Of a stretch of DNA of 64,000 nucleotides, positions 46,941-59,314 are shown in pieces (within the stretch, counting starts at the first letter, position 1; every line of letters begins with the position of its first letter). Position numbers and translations under genes: made by a program. A model generated the notes under the pieces. That model saw only the letters and a list, made by a program, of their open reading frames with translations, was not told the DNA's origin and did no database searches. Source of the stretch: Prostheceraeus crozeri (taxonomy: Eukaryota; Platyhelminthes; Polycladida; Euryleptidae); assembly GCA_907163375.1 (NCBI GenBank), contig CAJQUW010008619.1:1-64000 (forward strand). The letters are read 5' to 3'.

Positions 46941-49900
46941 CGGCTAGAAGACTCCTATAATGCTTCAGGAAGATTTTGCTGAGTGTTTCAATGGTTTAGA
47001 ATCTATCAAATCACTGTTTAAATAAGCAATCAATTCTTTAATGTCATCTTACATGGAAGTCCAGAGCGGAGATTCACTAATAAATTCAAGCATTTAATGC
47101 AATATAGCTGTGTTTTGTAACATTGCGATACTTAATGCTGCGACAAATACCATAGCTCAATCCCAGTGTTTTTTGTAGGTGGCCCCATGATTGAGAAAAT
47201 GTACTCGATGAATCATGTCGTTAAAGTGTGCATTACTAAGCTCAGTACGATGGCCCATAATAGAAAATGTATAATTTTATCGACCTTCTGTTCTTACATT
47301 ATACATATATTATATATTACATATCATTATTTCAAGCAAAATAATGTCTTTTTCATTAAGCAATACATAGCCTCGTTCATATCCTGTAGCTACGCTAGGG
47401 GTGAAAATTCTGTCAAATATTGTCTGTGATATCTAATTAAATGATGATCTTAATCATTTCGTTCTTCACTTTTCTGCTTTTGATCTTTTGCTGACGTTGT
47501 TTACGATCGCTTCTCTCTTTTAGGCTTTGATCAAAAAATACCTACCGCCTACCGCATGTTTCCATAATATTTACAAATTTGCAAAAATCATTCATTTGAT
47601 TGAAGTGAATTCTAAAATGGAGCATATGAAGACGTCTCTGATTGTCGTCATATTTTGAGAAATGTCCCCTTGAAAACTGATTGAAAAACGTAAGTGTCAC
47701 TAGAACATACTTATGATTGATGTCGAGCGGCATGTACAATTTCTATCCCTTTAAATGAACCTAAAACAGATGAATTATAGATGAAGATCAAATGATCAGC
47801 GAGATGGAACGTTTCAGAACGAACTTTAGTTAAGCAATTTTCCATACCAACTATTTTAAACAGATTCACATTGACATGTCGGGTACTTTGAAATAGAGAC
47901 AAGGTTTGTGGTTGAAAGTTATTGCCCTGTGTCGAAACAGTTTTTAAACGAACTCCAATGAATGACTAAGTCAATATGAAATTTGATTACGTAAGACTTG
48001 CATATTTAAGATCACATACGCATTTATAAATACGGAAAATGATTGTGTACGTACTCGAATCAACAGCCAAGTTTGCGAAAATCTTAAAGTCTAAATAGGT
48101 CGACTCTGTGTGCTAAACATTGGAGCTGCTTTATATTTCGATGGCAGCCTACACAATACTTAGTACCAGGAGTACGGATTCGGTAGATTATGTCTGACAG
48201 TCCGATATATAACTGCTAATGTAAAGTAGAACTGCAAATGACCCTCGTGAACACGTGTTGACTCCTAGGTCTATGTGTTTTCAATGAATACAAGTCGAAC
48301 TTTTCATTAAGACTGTCTTTCGCCAAAACTCTTACTAAAAGCAGGTCCTGACGTGAGGAACCGAATAGCATATCTGCAAGTCTAAATAGAAAGATTGTTT
48401 TATGCAATACTACACCATCTGATATTTTGACACAACTCAGACTTCTTTTAATGAGGTCCCTCAAAAAGTTAGAAGGACAGGGTGTTTCCCCTTTTTATAC
48501 TTAACCCCTGCAACTGACACCGAATTGACTTAATCTTTAGGCACGGATGCCTCTGAGTAAGTGGAGCATTTAATCTCGACAATAGACTAGAGCAATTTCG
48601 ATAATCGATTCATTAGAGTAAAATTTCCTAATTTTAGTGATGGACTTACTGTGGTACATGGACTAGATTTTTATTCCGCTGAGATTCGCTCTATGGTGCG
48701 TATAGACGAAGTGATCCTCATGCCCTGAATTACATCTTCAAAGATGAAATCAATAGGACGTCTGGTGCAAAATAAGACACATTAGTGGCTTAAATTAGTA
48801 TTTTCCTTACAGATAGTGAATTTCCCTACTTTACTGATCGAAAACATTCATCACTTGAAGGAAGTCATAAATCCCACTCTAATGATATCTAAAATCTGCT
48901 GTAACTATGTTTAATTGAGCCCCGCTGTATCGCAAATAGTATCGGCTGTCATTACATTATCAACAATGACAAAAAATTGAGATGGACTTTGCAGGAATCT
49001 GTAGGATTTAGTCACCGAGTCCAAATCCGGCTAAAACCACCGAGTGCACAACCCAGGCTTTGCAGCATAGGAAGCAGGTGACATGCCTGACAAAGCGACG
49101 ATGATATTGTTGCATGCCTTAGCAGACTTCATTATTTATTGATTCGAAGTACAATGTTACATCAGTAGCGGTATATCAGTTGACTTGCATGCTCCGTACA
49201 GAAATGCTCAAAATTACAGTTTTGACCGTTTGGAAAAGCATACATGCATGATGACTATTTATCGTATGTAACAAAGGACGCCTTGACCGACAGAAATGAT
49301 TTCTAAGACAGTGAATTACAAAAAATTATTGAAATTAATATCCTTGGTAGGCATCGTTTACCATCCTCAGCAGTCTGACAACACTTCCACCTGCGTTCTC
49401 GAATTCCTCCGACAAGCTCTATCGATCAACGCTAGATCAAGCCATTGGTCTGATTGGGAGGGATGGTTCATCTGGCAGCTATATGCGTCCACTGGAGATT
49501 CTCGAACTAGAACAGACCGAGTTCAGACAGAGTCGAGACTTATGAGGATACTATTTTCACATATACCTCTAAATACATTCTAATTATGTCTATACCGGCG
49601 AATAGGCAATATCATGATTTAATGAAGACAAATACATCAAGGAGGGAATTTATGTTAGGATAACTCAAATTTAGCATTGATTACAGCAGGCTCCAACATT
49701 TTCCAGCATCAGTATCAGGCTACGAAGCTCACTTTGACAATGGATATCGGTGTAATCGACGAGCTTTAAACGTAGAAAACTTCGCTTCACTGCATGATGA
49801 GACAGAAAGAACGGAATAAATGCTCTACTGCCGTCAGAGACAGTCTTAGATTTGCAAGGTTCGCCCACATTCTCCCGACTCGGGTTCGTGGCGCCTTCTT

Positions 49901-50579
49901 TCCTGACTCTTCTCTCATCCTTCCTTAAATGCGAACATGATTACATAACCGCCATCATTTATAGATTAAGTAGAACGACGTCATAAATTATCCTTGCTTT
50001 GACTGCACTCAGCTGCATCCGCACCGTCGGCGACAAGACAGGCTTCTATCCTGATCGTCTCTCATTCCTTCGGGATTGAGCAGCTCTGTGTGTTGTAATT
50101 CAAGAGACAAGGAGCAGGCTGATGAAATGAATGCAAGCTGTGAAACTTCAGTCGCCGAGCATAACTCGTATCTGATCTTCTATGGAACGGCGAGTCAGTG
50201 AATATTCAGTCATATAACTTCTACCCGGTCTTTGTGATTCCACAGGAAATTAGATTCATAGACAAGGCTTGTAAAAAATTAATTGCATTTCTAAACAATC
50301 AACTAATTTTCATTAAAACAGGATGTACTTCTTTATTTAGAGCGTCTCGCTTTTCTTACTTACCTGATTTCATTCCCGTCTGAAGTTCATAAGGGTCCGT
50401 AAGGATGAACGGTACTTAAGAAATAAAAATAAATGATCATCTTCTATACTTGGAAGCACATTAGACGAGCAACTTTCTCTCATGTGAACGAGTCCTTATC
50501 AAAGATTTATTCATTTCTTATTCGTTAGTGATGAGTGCTTGGCACGAACGCAGAATACCTATTTTAAAAGTCTGAAATT
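46941..50579. other. Unassigned DNA
   Basis: 3.6 kb without a recognised gene or element. Frames of up to 95 codons (49296-49583) are open but not family-like. Confidence 0.5.
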
Positions 50580-50650
50580 TGACCCGACCTAGGTTTGAAC
50601 ACAGATCTCCTGGACGCAGAGCGGACACTCTACCACAAGGGCGCAGCGCC
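50580..50650 (-). mobile_element. tRNA-derived SINE head
   Basis: On the minus strand GCGCCCTTGTGGTAGAGTGT holds box A and GTGTTCAAACC holds box B, followed by TAGGTCGGGTCA, which pairs poorly with the 5' end. This is the style of tRNA-related SINE heads common in aquatic animals. No body or tail could be delimited. Confidence 0.55.
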
Positions 50651-51329
50651 TGCAAACTCCACCAGTACGCTGTTGTGGCAAACTTTTTCCACTTCTGTCA
50701 ATTTTTCGACAGGTGTGCTATCTGTTGAGGGAATGCTTGGCTCTTCACTGAACTGAACTGCTGCCATCATGTGATTTGGGGTCAACCTCTCAGTCGCGTT
50801 CCGAGCATCCTCGGCCAGCAGTCCCACCGTGTTATCGGATATTTATGAAATCGAATTGATATTAATGGAATAATTTCCCCGCAATGCAATCTGTGATATT
50901 TCACAAATTTAAGAACGTCTTCCCAGGTGGTTGGTGACATTTTGTGCAACTTTTCTATACATAATCTATGTATCTTTATAACTGCTGTACATTCTATATA
51001 GAAAACCACTACAAATCTATCTTCATACAACTCTATCAATCAATTGCAATAATTCGGTGACCCTAATAAATTCCTGACAACCATTGCCATGGAATTTTGA
51101 CTAAGCAGACATTATCAGCATTTTAGAGCACTGTGATGCTCTTGAAGGCTGGAATATATTCATTCCGTAGAGTGTATTTTCTTCACAGCGTGAATTTGTG
51201 ATGGCATGGATTTCCCGCAGTGTCTAATCAGTACTCAAATATACCTCTCCGCACTCAGATGCGTGAACATTTCTTTTCATCATTGTTTATCAGATATATG
51301 TTGATAGTATCGGATAACGGTACGGATTG
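50651..51329. other. Unassigned DNA
   Basis: A minus-strand frame is open from about 50845 into the SINE head at 50650 (GLLAEDARNATERLTPNHM...). It has balanced composition but no known domain or splice acceptor. Confidence 0.45.
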
Positions 51330-52640
51330 TAATCCCGGTATTCCGTGGGTTTGTGCAAATCCCGAAATCCAAGGATTAATTTACCCATTTAGTTGTTATT
51401 TTGGTAGTAATTGATGGATGTTTTGCTAGCTGAAACCGAAGAGATTCTAGAATGCTTTTGGATATCTTTCTTTGAATTACTAATTAAATTTTGTAGCCTA
51501 TATATTACAGTTGTGTCAGTATACTTGCATATGTGATCATATACTTGCGCCATTTATGTTTCCTATCACATGTACAGGGTAGAGATTCCACAATCCTGGA
51601 AAATCTGGGTCACGAGATTCTGGGATTGAGTAGAATAGTAAATGTGCTATGACAACAAATTGTGCATGTTAATGATATGGGATACCGAGATGTGGGGGCA
51701 GCATAGAGTCGGAATTGTTAAAAGTCGGTTTACTTATAATATCGCAATTGACAAGTTGACTTAAAGTTTATTCTGATTTGTGTACAAATTGATAACGGCA
51801 ACGTTGAGAGCAACAGGAAACAGCTATGTTCCTGGTTTTTGCACTTTTAACCTGCAATTTCCTGAGATTCGGGATCTGTTGAGTGAAGACCCGGGATTAG
51901 AGGTTGCCTACAAACTTTTCTTGATCCCGGGATTCGGGATTACAAGTTCTGACCCCGGGATCGAGGTTGACAAAATATAAGCACACCAACTGTGGCTACA
52001 AGTAAAATTGCAAGACAATCAAAAACACAACTATTTCCTCAATGCATTCAACTAGCACATTGAGATTCCAAAATCCCAAGCTCGGGATTGCGCGATTGAA
52101 GAATGCTTTATATGCCTCTTTACCGCAAGCTAAGATAATGCTGTGAATAACAACTGAGTTCAAATGAGAATAATTCTTCCTGAACAAGTTAATCCCGGGA
52201 TTTATGTTAACCAGACGTTAAAAATGTGAACAAAAACTGTGATAAGAGAGCGATTTGCCTACTAAAGATCTCAATCCCAAGAATTAGCTCGATTCCTAAT
52301 CCCGGTATTTTGTAGGCCTATTTTGCCAATGCTCATCTTCAAATTGGTCATGCCTTCAAATGTTGCTAGTTTTGTCAGATGACAAGTTCAAATTTACGTC
52401 TTGACTTTTATTCAAAAAGCCTCATAAATGAATTATTGAAAGCGCAACGTTGACGATTATATTGAAGTTTTCTATGAATATTTTTATTGTTTTTTTTTTT
52501 GAAGTGCCTATTTCTATCGTGCATGTATTTCTGGTGCTTTTATCTTCACCAATTTGTCTTACCTTAGACGGAAACAGTTGTATTATTAATTTCTCAATCC
52601 TGGGATTATGACCCCAATCCCGAGATTGGAATCCATGCTT
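51330..52640. promoter_or_regulatory. Cluster of TAATCC/GGATTA words (possible K50 homeodomain site cluster)
   Basis: Exact TAATCC or GGATTA occurs at 51330, 51373, 51894, 51937, 52190, 52297 and 52603, where random sequence would give fewer than one in this length. Several sit in larger AATCCCGGGATT-like palindromes, with further near-matches between. TAATCC is the known core for Otx/Pitx/Goosecoid-type homeodomains. A decayed tandem repeat is the alternative, although spacing is irregular. Confidence 0.3.
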
Positions 52641-54965
52641 GTACCAGATGCTTCTATTTCATTGTGTGGAAAAGAAGTTTGACTGATTCCAACTTCACTG
52701 TGGGAGGATTTTTATCTCAGTGCGTGTGAATAGATTGATTGATAACTTACTGCGTGAAAATTCGCACACGCACTGCTGACCGTTTTCTTAGATCCATCAG
52801 CGCGGGAAGTGAGTTGATCCGCACTGAGTATATTCAAGTCTTAATTCGATGCCCTTCCTGCAGACTTCCAATGACATCTTCGGGGTTCAAACTCTATACC
52901 AGATGAACGATAGGAAAAAAGCACATGACCAATGTGCCACAGAGACCACTTCATAGAAGTCGATGATCAGTGTCAATTTGACATCAAAATCTAAACACAT
53001 TTCAACTGCATCGTGGCAAGAGGAAATCTCACATTTGCATTTTTTGGAGGAGAATTCACGTGTAAGTAGAATATTAGGTGGAGCATCTCAGCTGAATGTG
53101 AAGTCTGACTGATTCTGATATGCGCCTCTGTGACAGTGAATTGCATGGAGGAATTGATAGAAATATCATTAAATTGAATCGAAAACCTCCAGACTTGAAA
53201 AGCCTATACACTGAATTCCTCAGCAGCTGCAGATGCTGTGTGGATGCGCGAAGATGCAGTCGTAGATGTGTGTCCATTGTGCCCTAGGAGGAATTCACTC
53301 TATTTCCTGAAATCAACAGGACAATAATCGAGTTCCTTCCTGAAATATAGTGAATTGGATCAAGTTAGAATGCTTGAGGCAACATGGAAGCATGAACCCA
53401 GGTAAAGTTTAGGTATACGTATACCTGGGTAACGGAGGAAATAGTTCCGATGTGAACTGTACTGTAAATTGCTTTTCTCACTCGCCGGGGTTTCTGAGTC
53501 GGAGTTATATCGAACTCATCAGAAAGCATGCGGTTATTCCAGTCATGAGGCAGTGGGTCTATTAGAATAAGGATAGAAATTGTGAAAATCACGTTGAGGT
53601 CAAACTTCATAAATGAAGAATTTACCGATGTTCCGAAACAAATATCATCGATTGGAACACATGCTGCGGCTCAATGGTATGATTCTGTGTACGATCAAGT
53701 ACAGGACATCAAACAGTATTTGAAGGCATTATAAAAATGATAAATGAGGGGAGCAAGCCGGAGATATTTAACTTCCTGAAATAACGCATGTGCCACCCCT
53801 ATTCCAAAAAGACACAAAACATTGCTCTTGGAAAGGAGCACAATTTATGCTTGATGACTTTCTTAAATAATGCATAACTAGGAGTTTATGGTTATCTGAA
53901 GTCATTTCCCACTGAGCATCGAGATATGCATGATACTTCACTTGGTGTCGGAAATAACTAGTACATATACCAGAACACATCCTCAAATATTGCAAAATAG
54001 AAATTTCTTCAGAATGCACACTAATGTGAAAACTTAAATTAGTTCCTTCCCATGATTCTTCTAGTCCTATCTCATTCCATGATTTTTTCGTCTGATATTG
54101 CATGACATGATAAGTCATCAAATTCTCGGGGAAATTTAGAGTTTTGTTTACTATTGATGTAGATATTACAGTTTTATTGACATCCTAAAGAAAACAAGCG
54201 TTCAATAGTAACAATCGCCACTTCGGCATATTATAAGCGACTGACGCGTCGTAGAATTAAAAAATAATTGAGTATTTACGCATTTTTAAAACTTTGTATT
54301 TCCTATTTCGTATGTTATCATGTTAATGGGGAAATAATTACGTAGTTGCACAGGAGCTGTCTCAACCAGACAATTACTGACTTCAGTGGATCGGATAGAA
54401 TTCATGTTCAGATTGCTTGAAGAGAATTTTGAAAAAAACTGAATAAAGTGATGTACTTAAGTCAGCTTTCAAGCACAGTAGGACCTCGCTACAACGACGA
54501 CTCCGAGCGTATAATCCTGGATCCTAGATGATAAGTCCCAACGACCCAATCAATAACTCCTGCATCTACTTCCAATATCACCAATTCCAAAATCACAGAA
54601 TATGATAAAATTATCATTTCAGCGAATATTAACAGTGCCGCAGTACATGTACATGTAGCACTGTTTAGGGCTGACTTGCAATTTGCACTTTATTATTCGT
54701 AATTGACAAAAGCACAACAATTCTCTTATCTATTGGGAAATACAGCAAATCCTCCAGAGATTGTCTGCGCCTCAATCTATGTGGCCCTGTCTGCACCGCT
54801 CGATTCATTGTGCCGAAGTTGGACATTCATCTATCTGTATATAGCTCCTTTTTAAAACGTGGCCTCAATAAATCAACTTTTAACAAGGATGAAATTACAA
54901 GATGAAAGCACTCACAAGCTTAGACGACATGCAGCTAAGCACTCTGAACCAACATGCACTTCAGG
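52641..54965. other. Unassigned DNA
   Basis: It contains a 16-bp perfect palindrome, AGGTATACGTATACCT (53411-53426), and TACATGTACATGTA near 54645. A 117-codon minus frame (53768-54121) is not family-like. Confidence 0.5.
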
Positions 54966-55690
54966 ACAGGTGTCCAGCATGGAGGAGTTCTCTCCCTCTT
55001 CCTCTTCAACGTGAACGTGCACGACAATCCTCTTCCAACAGACACTACACTCAAAACAGCAGTCTACGCTGACACACAACTCTCAACAACAGCCGAATCT
55101 ATGACGTCAGCCTAGGCCCTCAACCCACATGTAAACATCGTTTGCGAAAAAGCGAGGCACACCCTGACATCCTTTCATTTCTCACTTCCACCAATTGGGG
55201 ACAACAACAAGAGATCTTTGTGGCTACCTACAATATCTTCATACGTCCCCGCTGGAATACACATTCACAGTCTGCTCACAAATCATCTCTCGAACAAACA
55301 TAGACAAACTGCAAGCAATACAGAATAAAGCGCTCGGGATCGTCACAGGATACACACAAGCACACAACTTCTACAAGAAACAAGTCCTCCCATTCCTGAA
55401 CATCACACGCACTACACACAAAACACCTCGATCTCCTTAAGCAACAACCACCTCCCTACAGACAACAAAAATCCACCATCACACCTCCACCCACACAGTG
55501 AACCCCATAACAACAAAATAAATGCTCAAAAAACCTAACAGACTCACCAAGTCAGCACACACAGACAAATCAGCGCAATACCCCCGGTGTCAGACTCAGA
55601 ACTAACATTCGACAAACGCACACGCACAGCTCCACACCGACAAATCACCTTTCCTGGAAGAATATCTACACAACATATCTAACTATTCCC
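54966..55690 (+). pseudogene. Non-LTR reverse transcriptase fragment (Jockey-superclade style), broken
   Basis: Forward translation from 54966 reads TGVQHGGVLSLFLFNVNVHD, matching RT motif "G(V/t)PQGgvLSPlLFNlyv.D". It then has VYADTQLS in place of YADDTTLS, so one catalytic aspartate is gone. About 170 bp on, a different frame (55195-55440) reads IISRTNIDKLQAIQNKALGI, the conserved post-RT block of Jockey/R1-like LINEs. Stops and frame changes separate the parts, and the palm-to-thumb region is shortened. The stretch is unusually rich in A and C. The 3' limit near 55690 is where this composition ends. Old and inactive. Confidence 0.7.
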
Positions 55691-57176
55691 TGGAGATCTC
55701 TTGTACGATACATCAAGGGTGCATTCTAAGGGCATAATCTACGATAAATATAAAAAAATCTGCTAATATTTCTTTGGCAGCAGCATCCTTGATGCACTTC
55801 CTATCCAGGCAGTATCTAGATATGAATCGTGGATGGAATCGTTGGATATATCAGATAACTACCTCTATGGCGGAGATATGCGCATCGACAATCGACTCGT
55901 CTCGGCCTCGCTACGAATCGTCGATTTCGTATTAAAGAGACGAGTACAACAAATCTATTGGCTTCAACTTTCTTTGTGTAAAGCCAAGTATCAGTGATAT
56001 ATCATACTTCAAATGTCGAATGTGTGTGAATGATTTATAGGCCTAGTATTTTGATTTGTTGTCCTAATACTATTCGCATGTGTTGTCACAGGTTTATAAA
56101 GGATATTAACTTAGATATCACGCTCTTATAGAACATGTGTGCAATGTCTATGTGAGCAAAAACAGTTTTGAAAGCCTGCCTATAAAACGGAAAATTACAT
56201 CAAGTGATAGTTGAAAACATTGGTTTGCGACATCTATAATAAAAAATGGCAATGTCAGTCAAAGATGTCCGAAGCATTACAAGGTACTTGAAACTGGGAG
56301 GATACTGGTTATATTGTGGACAGCTTCCTCTGATGGCTGGCAACTATCATGAAAGCGCTTTGGTAATTCCTTATTTTTGAAGTCACTTGCTTGTGATGCT
56401 ACTTCATTTAATTATAGGCAAGTGATAATAGTAGCATTGCATCACACAAGAACGGTGTTCCCGCATAGCAGGCAGTATTCCTCAAACTCTCAGAAGAAGC
56501 ATATGCAGCATTCAAGTCACACAAAATTTCGAGTGATCACGTACCTTGATAGACACATTTTCTATAAAATTCTTTTCCTGTAATAATGCCTAAAAAAGAG
56601 CTGATATGAAGAGCAACGCCCATGACCTAAATGATGATTCAATCGCCGGTGAAATGAAGCTCTCCGGTCACGACATTTCAGATGAATGTCAATGTTGCAT
56701 CATGCTATACCGAAGGCGCGAACGTTCAAGGAAACCCTTTACGTATCAGATTTCATGATGAGATCGATAAGATCTTCATTTGTAAAGGCGTTTTCTTCGC
56801 GATATTAATCCTCATTACTGAATCATTTAATTATCGTTGACAAGATCCTCCATTAAAATCTGAATTCTACATTTTCATTTCGTTTCCCATGAGATAAGTG
56901 AGGTGCTGATGTGCTCAATCTACATGTAAGTTAATGTAAGAATTACATTAGATTGTACAGACGGCTCACATATACGTTGATTGCAGATGTTTTAGGCCGA
57001 AAGGTTCCACTGGATATTTGAAGGCAACAGAGCCTTCAAATCTTGCTAGTCTATGAGGAGCGATATGGATGCCACAGAAATAATAACAGCACGAGAATGC
57101 GCAAAACCAATAAAAGCGAAATACGTCTGGGCTGCCGCTTGACAAGCAGTTCATTAAAAGTGCGGTCAAAGACTGC
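55691..57176. other. Unassigned DNA
   Basis: No gene or repeat was recognised. Confidence 0.5.
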
Positions 57177-57296
57177 AGAGTCCTTGGTTCCACAGACCAC
57201 AAAAGAAGAGAGTACAGTCAAGTCAGGAACCTGAGCAGTGTCCGTGGTTCCACAGACCACAGGAGAAGAGAGGACAGTCAGTGTGACTCGCACAGA
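57177..57296 (+). repeat. Tandem duplication of a 60-bp unit
   Basis: Two units exactly 60 bp apart share GTTCCACAGACCAC, GAAGAGAG and ACAGTCA. The 20-codon period keeps frame, but no open frame of note spans it. Confidence 0.85.
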
Positions 57297-57559
57297 TGAT
57301 AGCGAAGACAATAATAAGAGATGTAAGACATGCGTGACTTACTGAGGCAAATGAATAGACGCACCAATTCTAATTGTAGGACTGTAGGCTCTATTTATGA
57401 TGTACAATTTGAGCATTATGCACATCCCCCAAATAGATTTCCTGGCTGCGCCCTTCTTCCCGGTCAACATCATTCTCGATGTGACTCCCCTATATAATTT
57501 GCCTCATTGATCAGAGAGCTTCATGCATCAGAAGAATTTCTCTTAGAAAGGATTCGAAC

Positions 57560-57740
57560 CGAATTTCACCAATCCCCGTCTCCTCACGCACGCGGCGAGC
57601 ACGTGGACACGAGCAGCAACGGCGAGACAAGAGCTGCTGCTATGACGGAGGAGGTAGACGAGGTCAGGCGTGCGTCGCCAGATTGTTGTTATGTAATCCC
57701 CGCGCGCGCAGCGGCGAATGTGGTGGGGATGTGACACAGT
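57560..57740 (+). promoter_or_regulatory. CpG-rich patch, possible 5' exon or promoter
   Basis: This is the strongest CpG-rich stretch in the window (ACGCACGCGGCGAGCACGTG, CCGCGCGCGCAGCGGCG). A frame from 57507 or from an inner ATG at about 57641 (MTEEVDEVRRASPDCCYVIP...) ends at 57734. CACGTG lies at about 57599. No TATA or clear donor defines a gene; the promoter call rests on composition. Confidence 0.25.
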
Positions 57741-58394
57741 ACATCACTTCATTCGAGTCATCACATGATGAGCGCAGCGGAAAGCTCTGAAGTTGCAAGT
57801 TCAAGTGACGTTGTAAAGAAGCCATTAAAGTCGATGAGTTATCTGCTGCCTAATTTATGCGATTTCAAGTTTGAAGATGCGTGGGAAGCGGCACCCTTAC
57901 TCAAATGAGATTTCTGGTGCCACCTGGCGCCTCAGTCAACTGCTAGATCATCAGGACATTGCTACAAAGAGCTTAAAGTCTATGTTACACAATCCTGTTT
58001 CACGTTGAGAAACCAATGACTCAACTGACAATCCACCGACGTAAAACTGACACATCATCAATTTCGATGATTAAAATGTCTCCCACTCAAAATCAAAATG
58101 TAGCAATACACAGAAGTGAACGACAAAACAATTCCCATCGGTTACAAGGTAGTAGCAGGTGTTCACCACTACGTAGGAGGAAACTCTTCAATTGAATTTA
58201 AAACAAATTGATCACTTGTGAAATCCAGCTTGAAAACATGCTTGATCTCACGTAATCATTGCTGTACATGTGTATTACAAAGTTTCGAACCTTATTTTCT
58301 TGAATAGAAGAAGAGTCAGTCCGCAATTAGGACATAAATTCATCAATTAAAGAGATTTTACCCATAGAAATCAAACTTAGAGGGACTAGAATGG
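57741..58394. other. Unassigned DNA
   Basis: Nothing was recognised between the CpG-rich patch and the RNase H relic. Confidence 0.5.
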
Positions 58395-58793
58395 ACAGTA
58401 GCTGCTTTACTGTCCCCTCCTCTGTTCTCCGTGTCCCTGGCCCTGTCCTCCACCTGCTCCCGTTCCGACCCAGTCCCTCTTCGCACCGCTTTGGTCCGAG
58501 ACCACCTTTCCTCCCTCCCCGAAGCTGACCTGACCATCTGGACTGACGGCTCCGTTATTGGACGACTCGGACCAGGTGGCTCGAGTGTATTCATAACCTG
58601 CTCTTCATGCTCTTCCGCTTTCTCTCTTTCCTTTCATGCTGGAACGCACTGTTCAAGCTTCACAGCTGAAATGGTTGCCATCCAGCATGCTCTCTCTTGG
58701 TCCGTTTCCTATCACTCCTCGTGTCTCTCTTCCTCTCTTGTTCGATTATCTCTCGGCCATGGTCGTGCTCCAGCCAGCCAGCTGTTTTACTGA
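58395..58793 (+). pseudogene. Non-LTR retroelement RNase H domain fragment
   Basis: The frame carries LTIWTDGSVIGRLGPGGSSV, the RNase H first strand with its aspartate (58545-58547). About 40 residues later it has SSFTAEMVAIQHALSW, the helix with the catalytic glutamate (58668-58670). The serine-rich segment between (GTHCSS) fits the "aG...ss..AE" pattern of I-clade and Ingi-like LINEs that encode RNase H. The third motif (DS), histidine and aspartate are not visible in this frame, which probably shifts after ALSW. The proline-rich, C-rich lead resembles the linker in front of such domains. Neither the reverse transcriptase nor the 3' tail is adjacent. GC content contrasts strongly with the flanks. 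Confidence 0.7.
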
Positions 58794-59312
58794 TGTTGAT
58801 GCTGCTGCATCATAAGAAGAATGAAATTACTGAAATCTCTCACAGTATCAATTTGTTGCTATCAGACGATACATGGGCGGCAGTTTTATCGAAAGGATTA
58901 TTTGATAACATTCTGAATCTTTCTAAAGTTCTAACTCTTGCATGACAAGGCAGCACCATCTCGGAACCGCTGTCATGATAACGCAGGTCCTCGACGTAAC
59001 ACCTGTTTCAATGTGAATGTCTGTTCTAGGCCTTTATTATTATAGTGTGTCGGAATGGCAAGAACACTGCCACTGGAATGTGGCTATTTATCAGCCTGAC
59101 GTCTTTGAATCGTTTGACAAAAGCTGTCAATAATTATTGACCCAAATCTTCTTTTTTTAGACCAGGATTATTGATTTTTAGATAATTAACATAAAATACA
59201 TGTAGATCATAATTATTATACTTTCCCTGTATTGCATCCGGTTTGTCTAAAAAATATATTTTCAGACCTATCTTCCGCATGAATTACAGTTCCTATCAAA
59301 ATGATAAAGATA
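58794..59312. other. Unassigned DNA
   Basis: AT-rich towards 59.2 kb; nothing recognised. Confidence 0.5.
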
Positions 59313-59314
59313 TA

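Noticed and set aside
45729-46982. A 417-codon open frame in the 31-bp minisatellite
   Set aside because: It is a by-product of a stop-free repeat unit: the other forward frames are open too, and codon content simply cycles with the unit.
50630-50845. Minus-strand frame GLLAEDARNATERLTPN as a coding exon
   Set aside because: Composition looks protein-like, but there is no splice acceptor upstream, a stop lies just before it, and it runs into a SINE head.
53768-54121. 117-codon minus-strand frame
   Set aside because: No recognisable domain and unremarkable composition.
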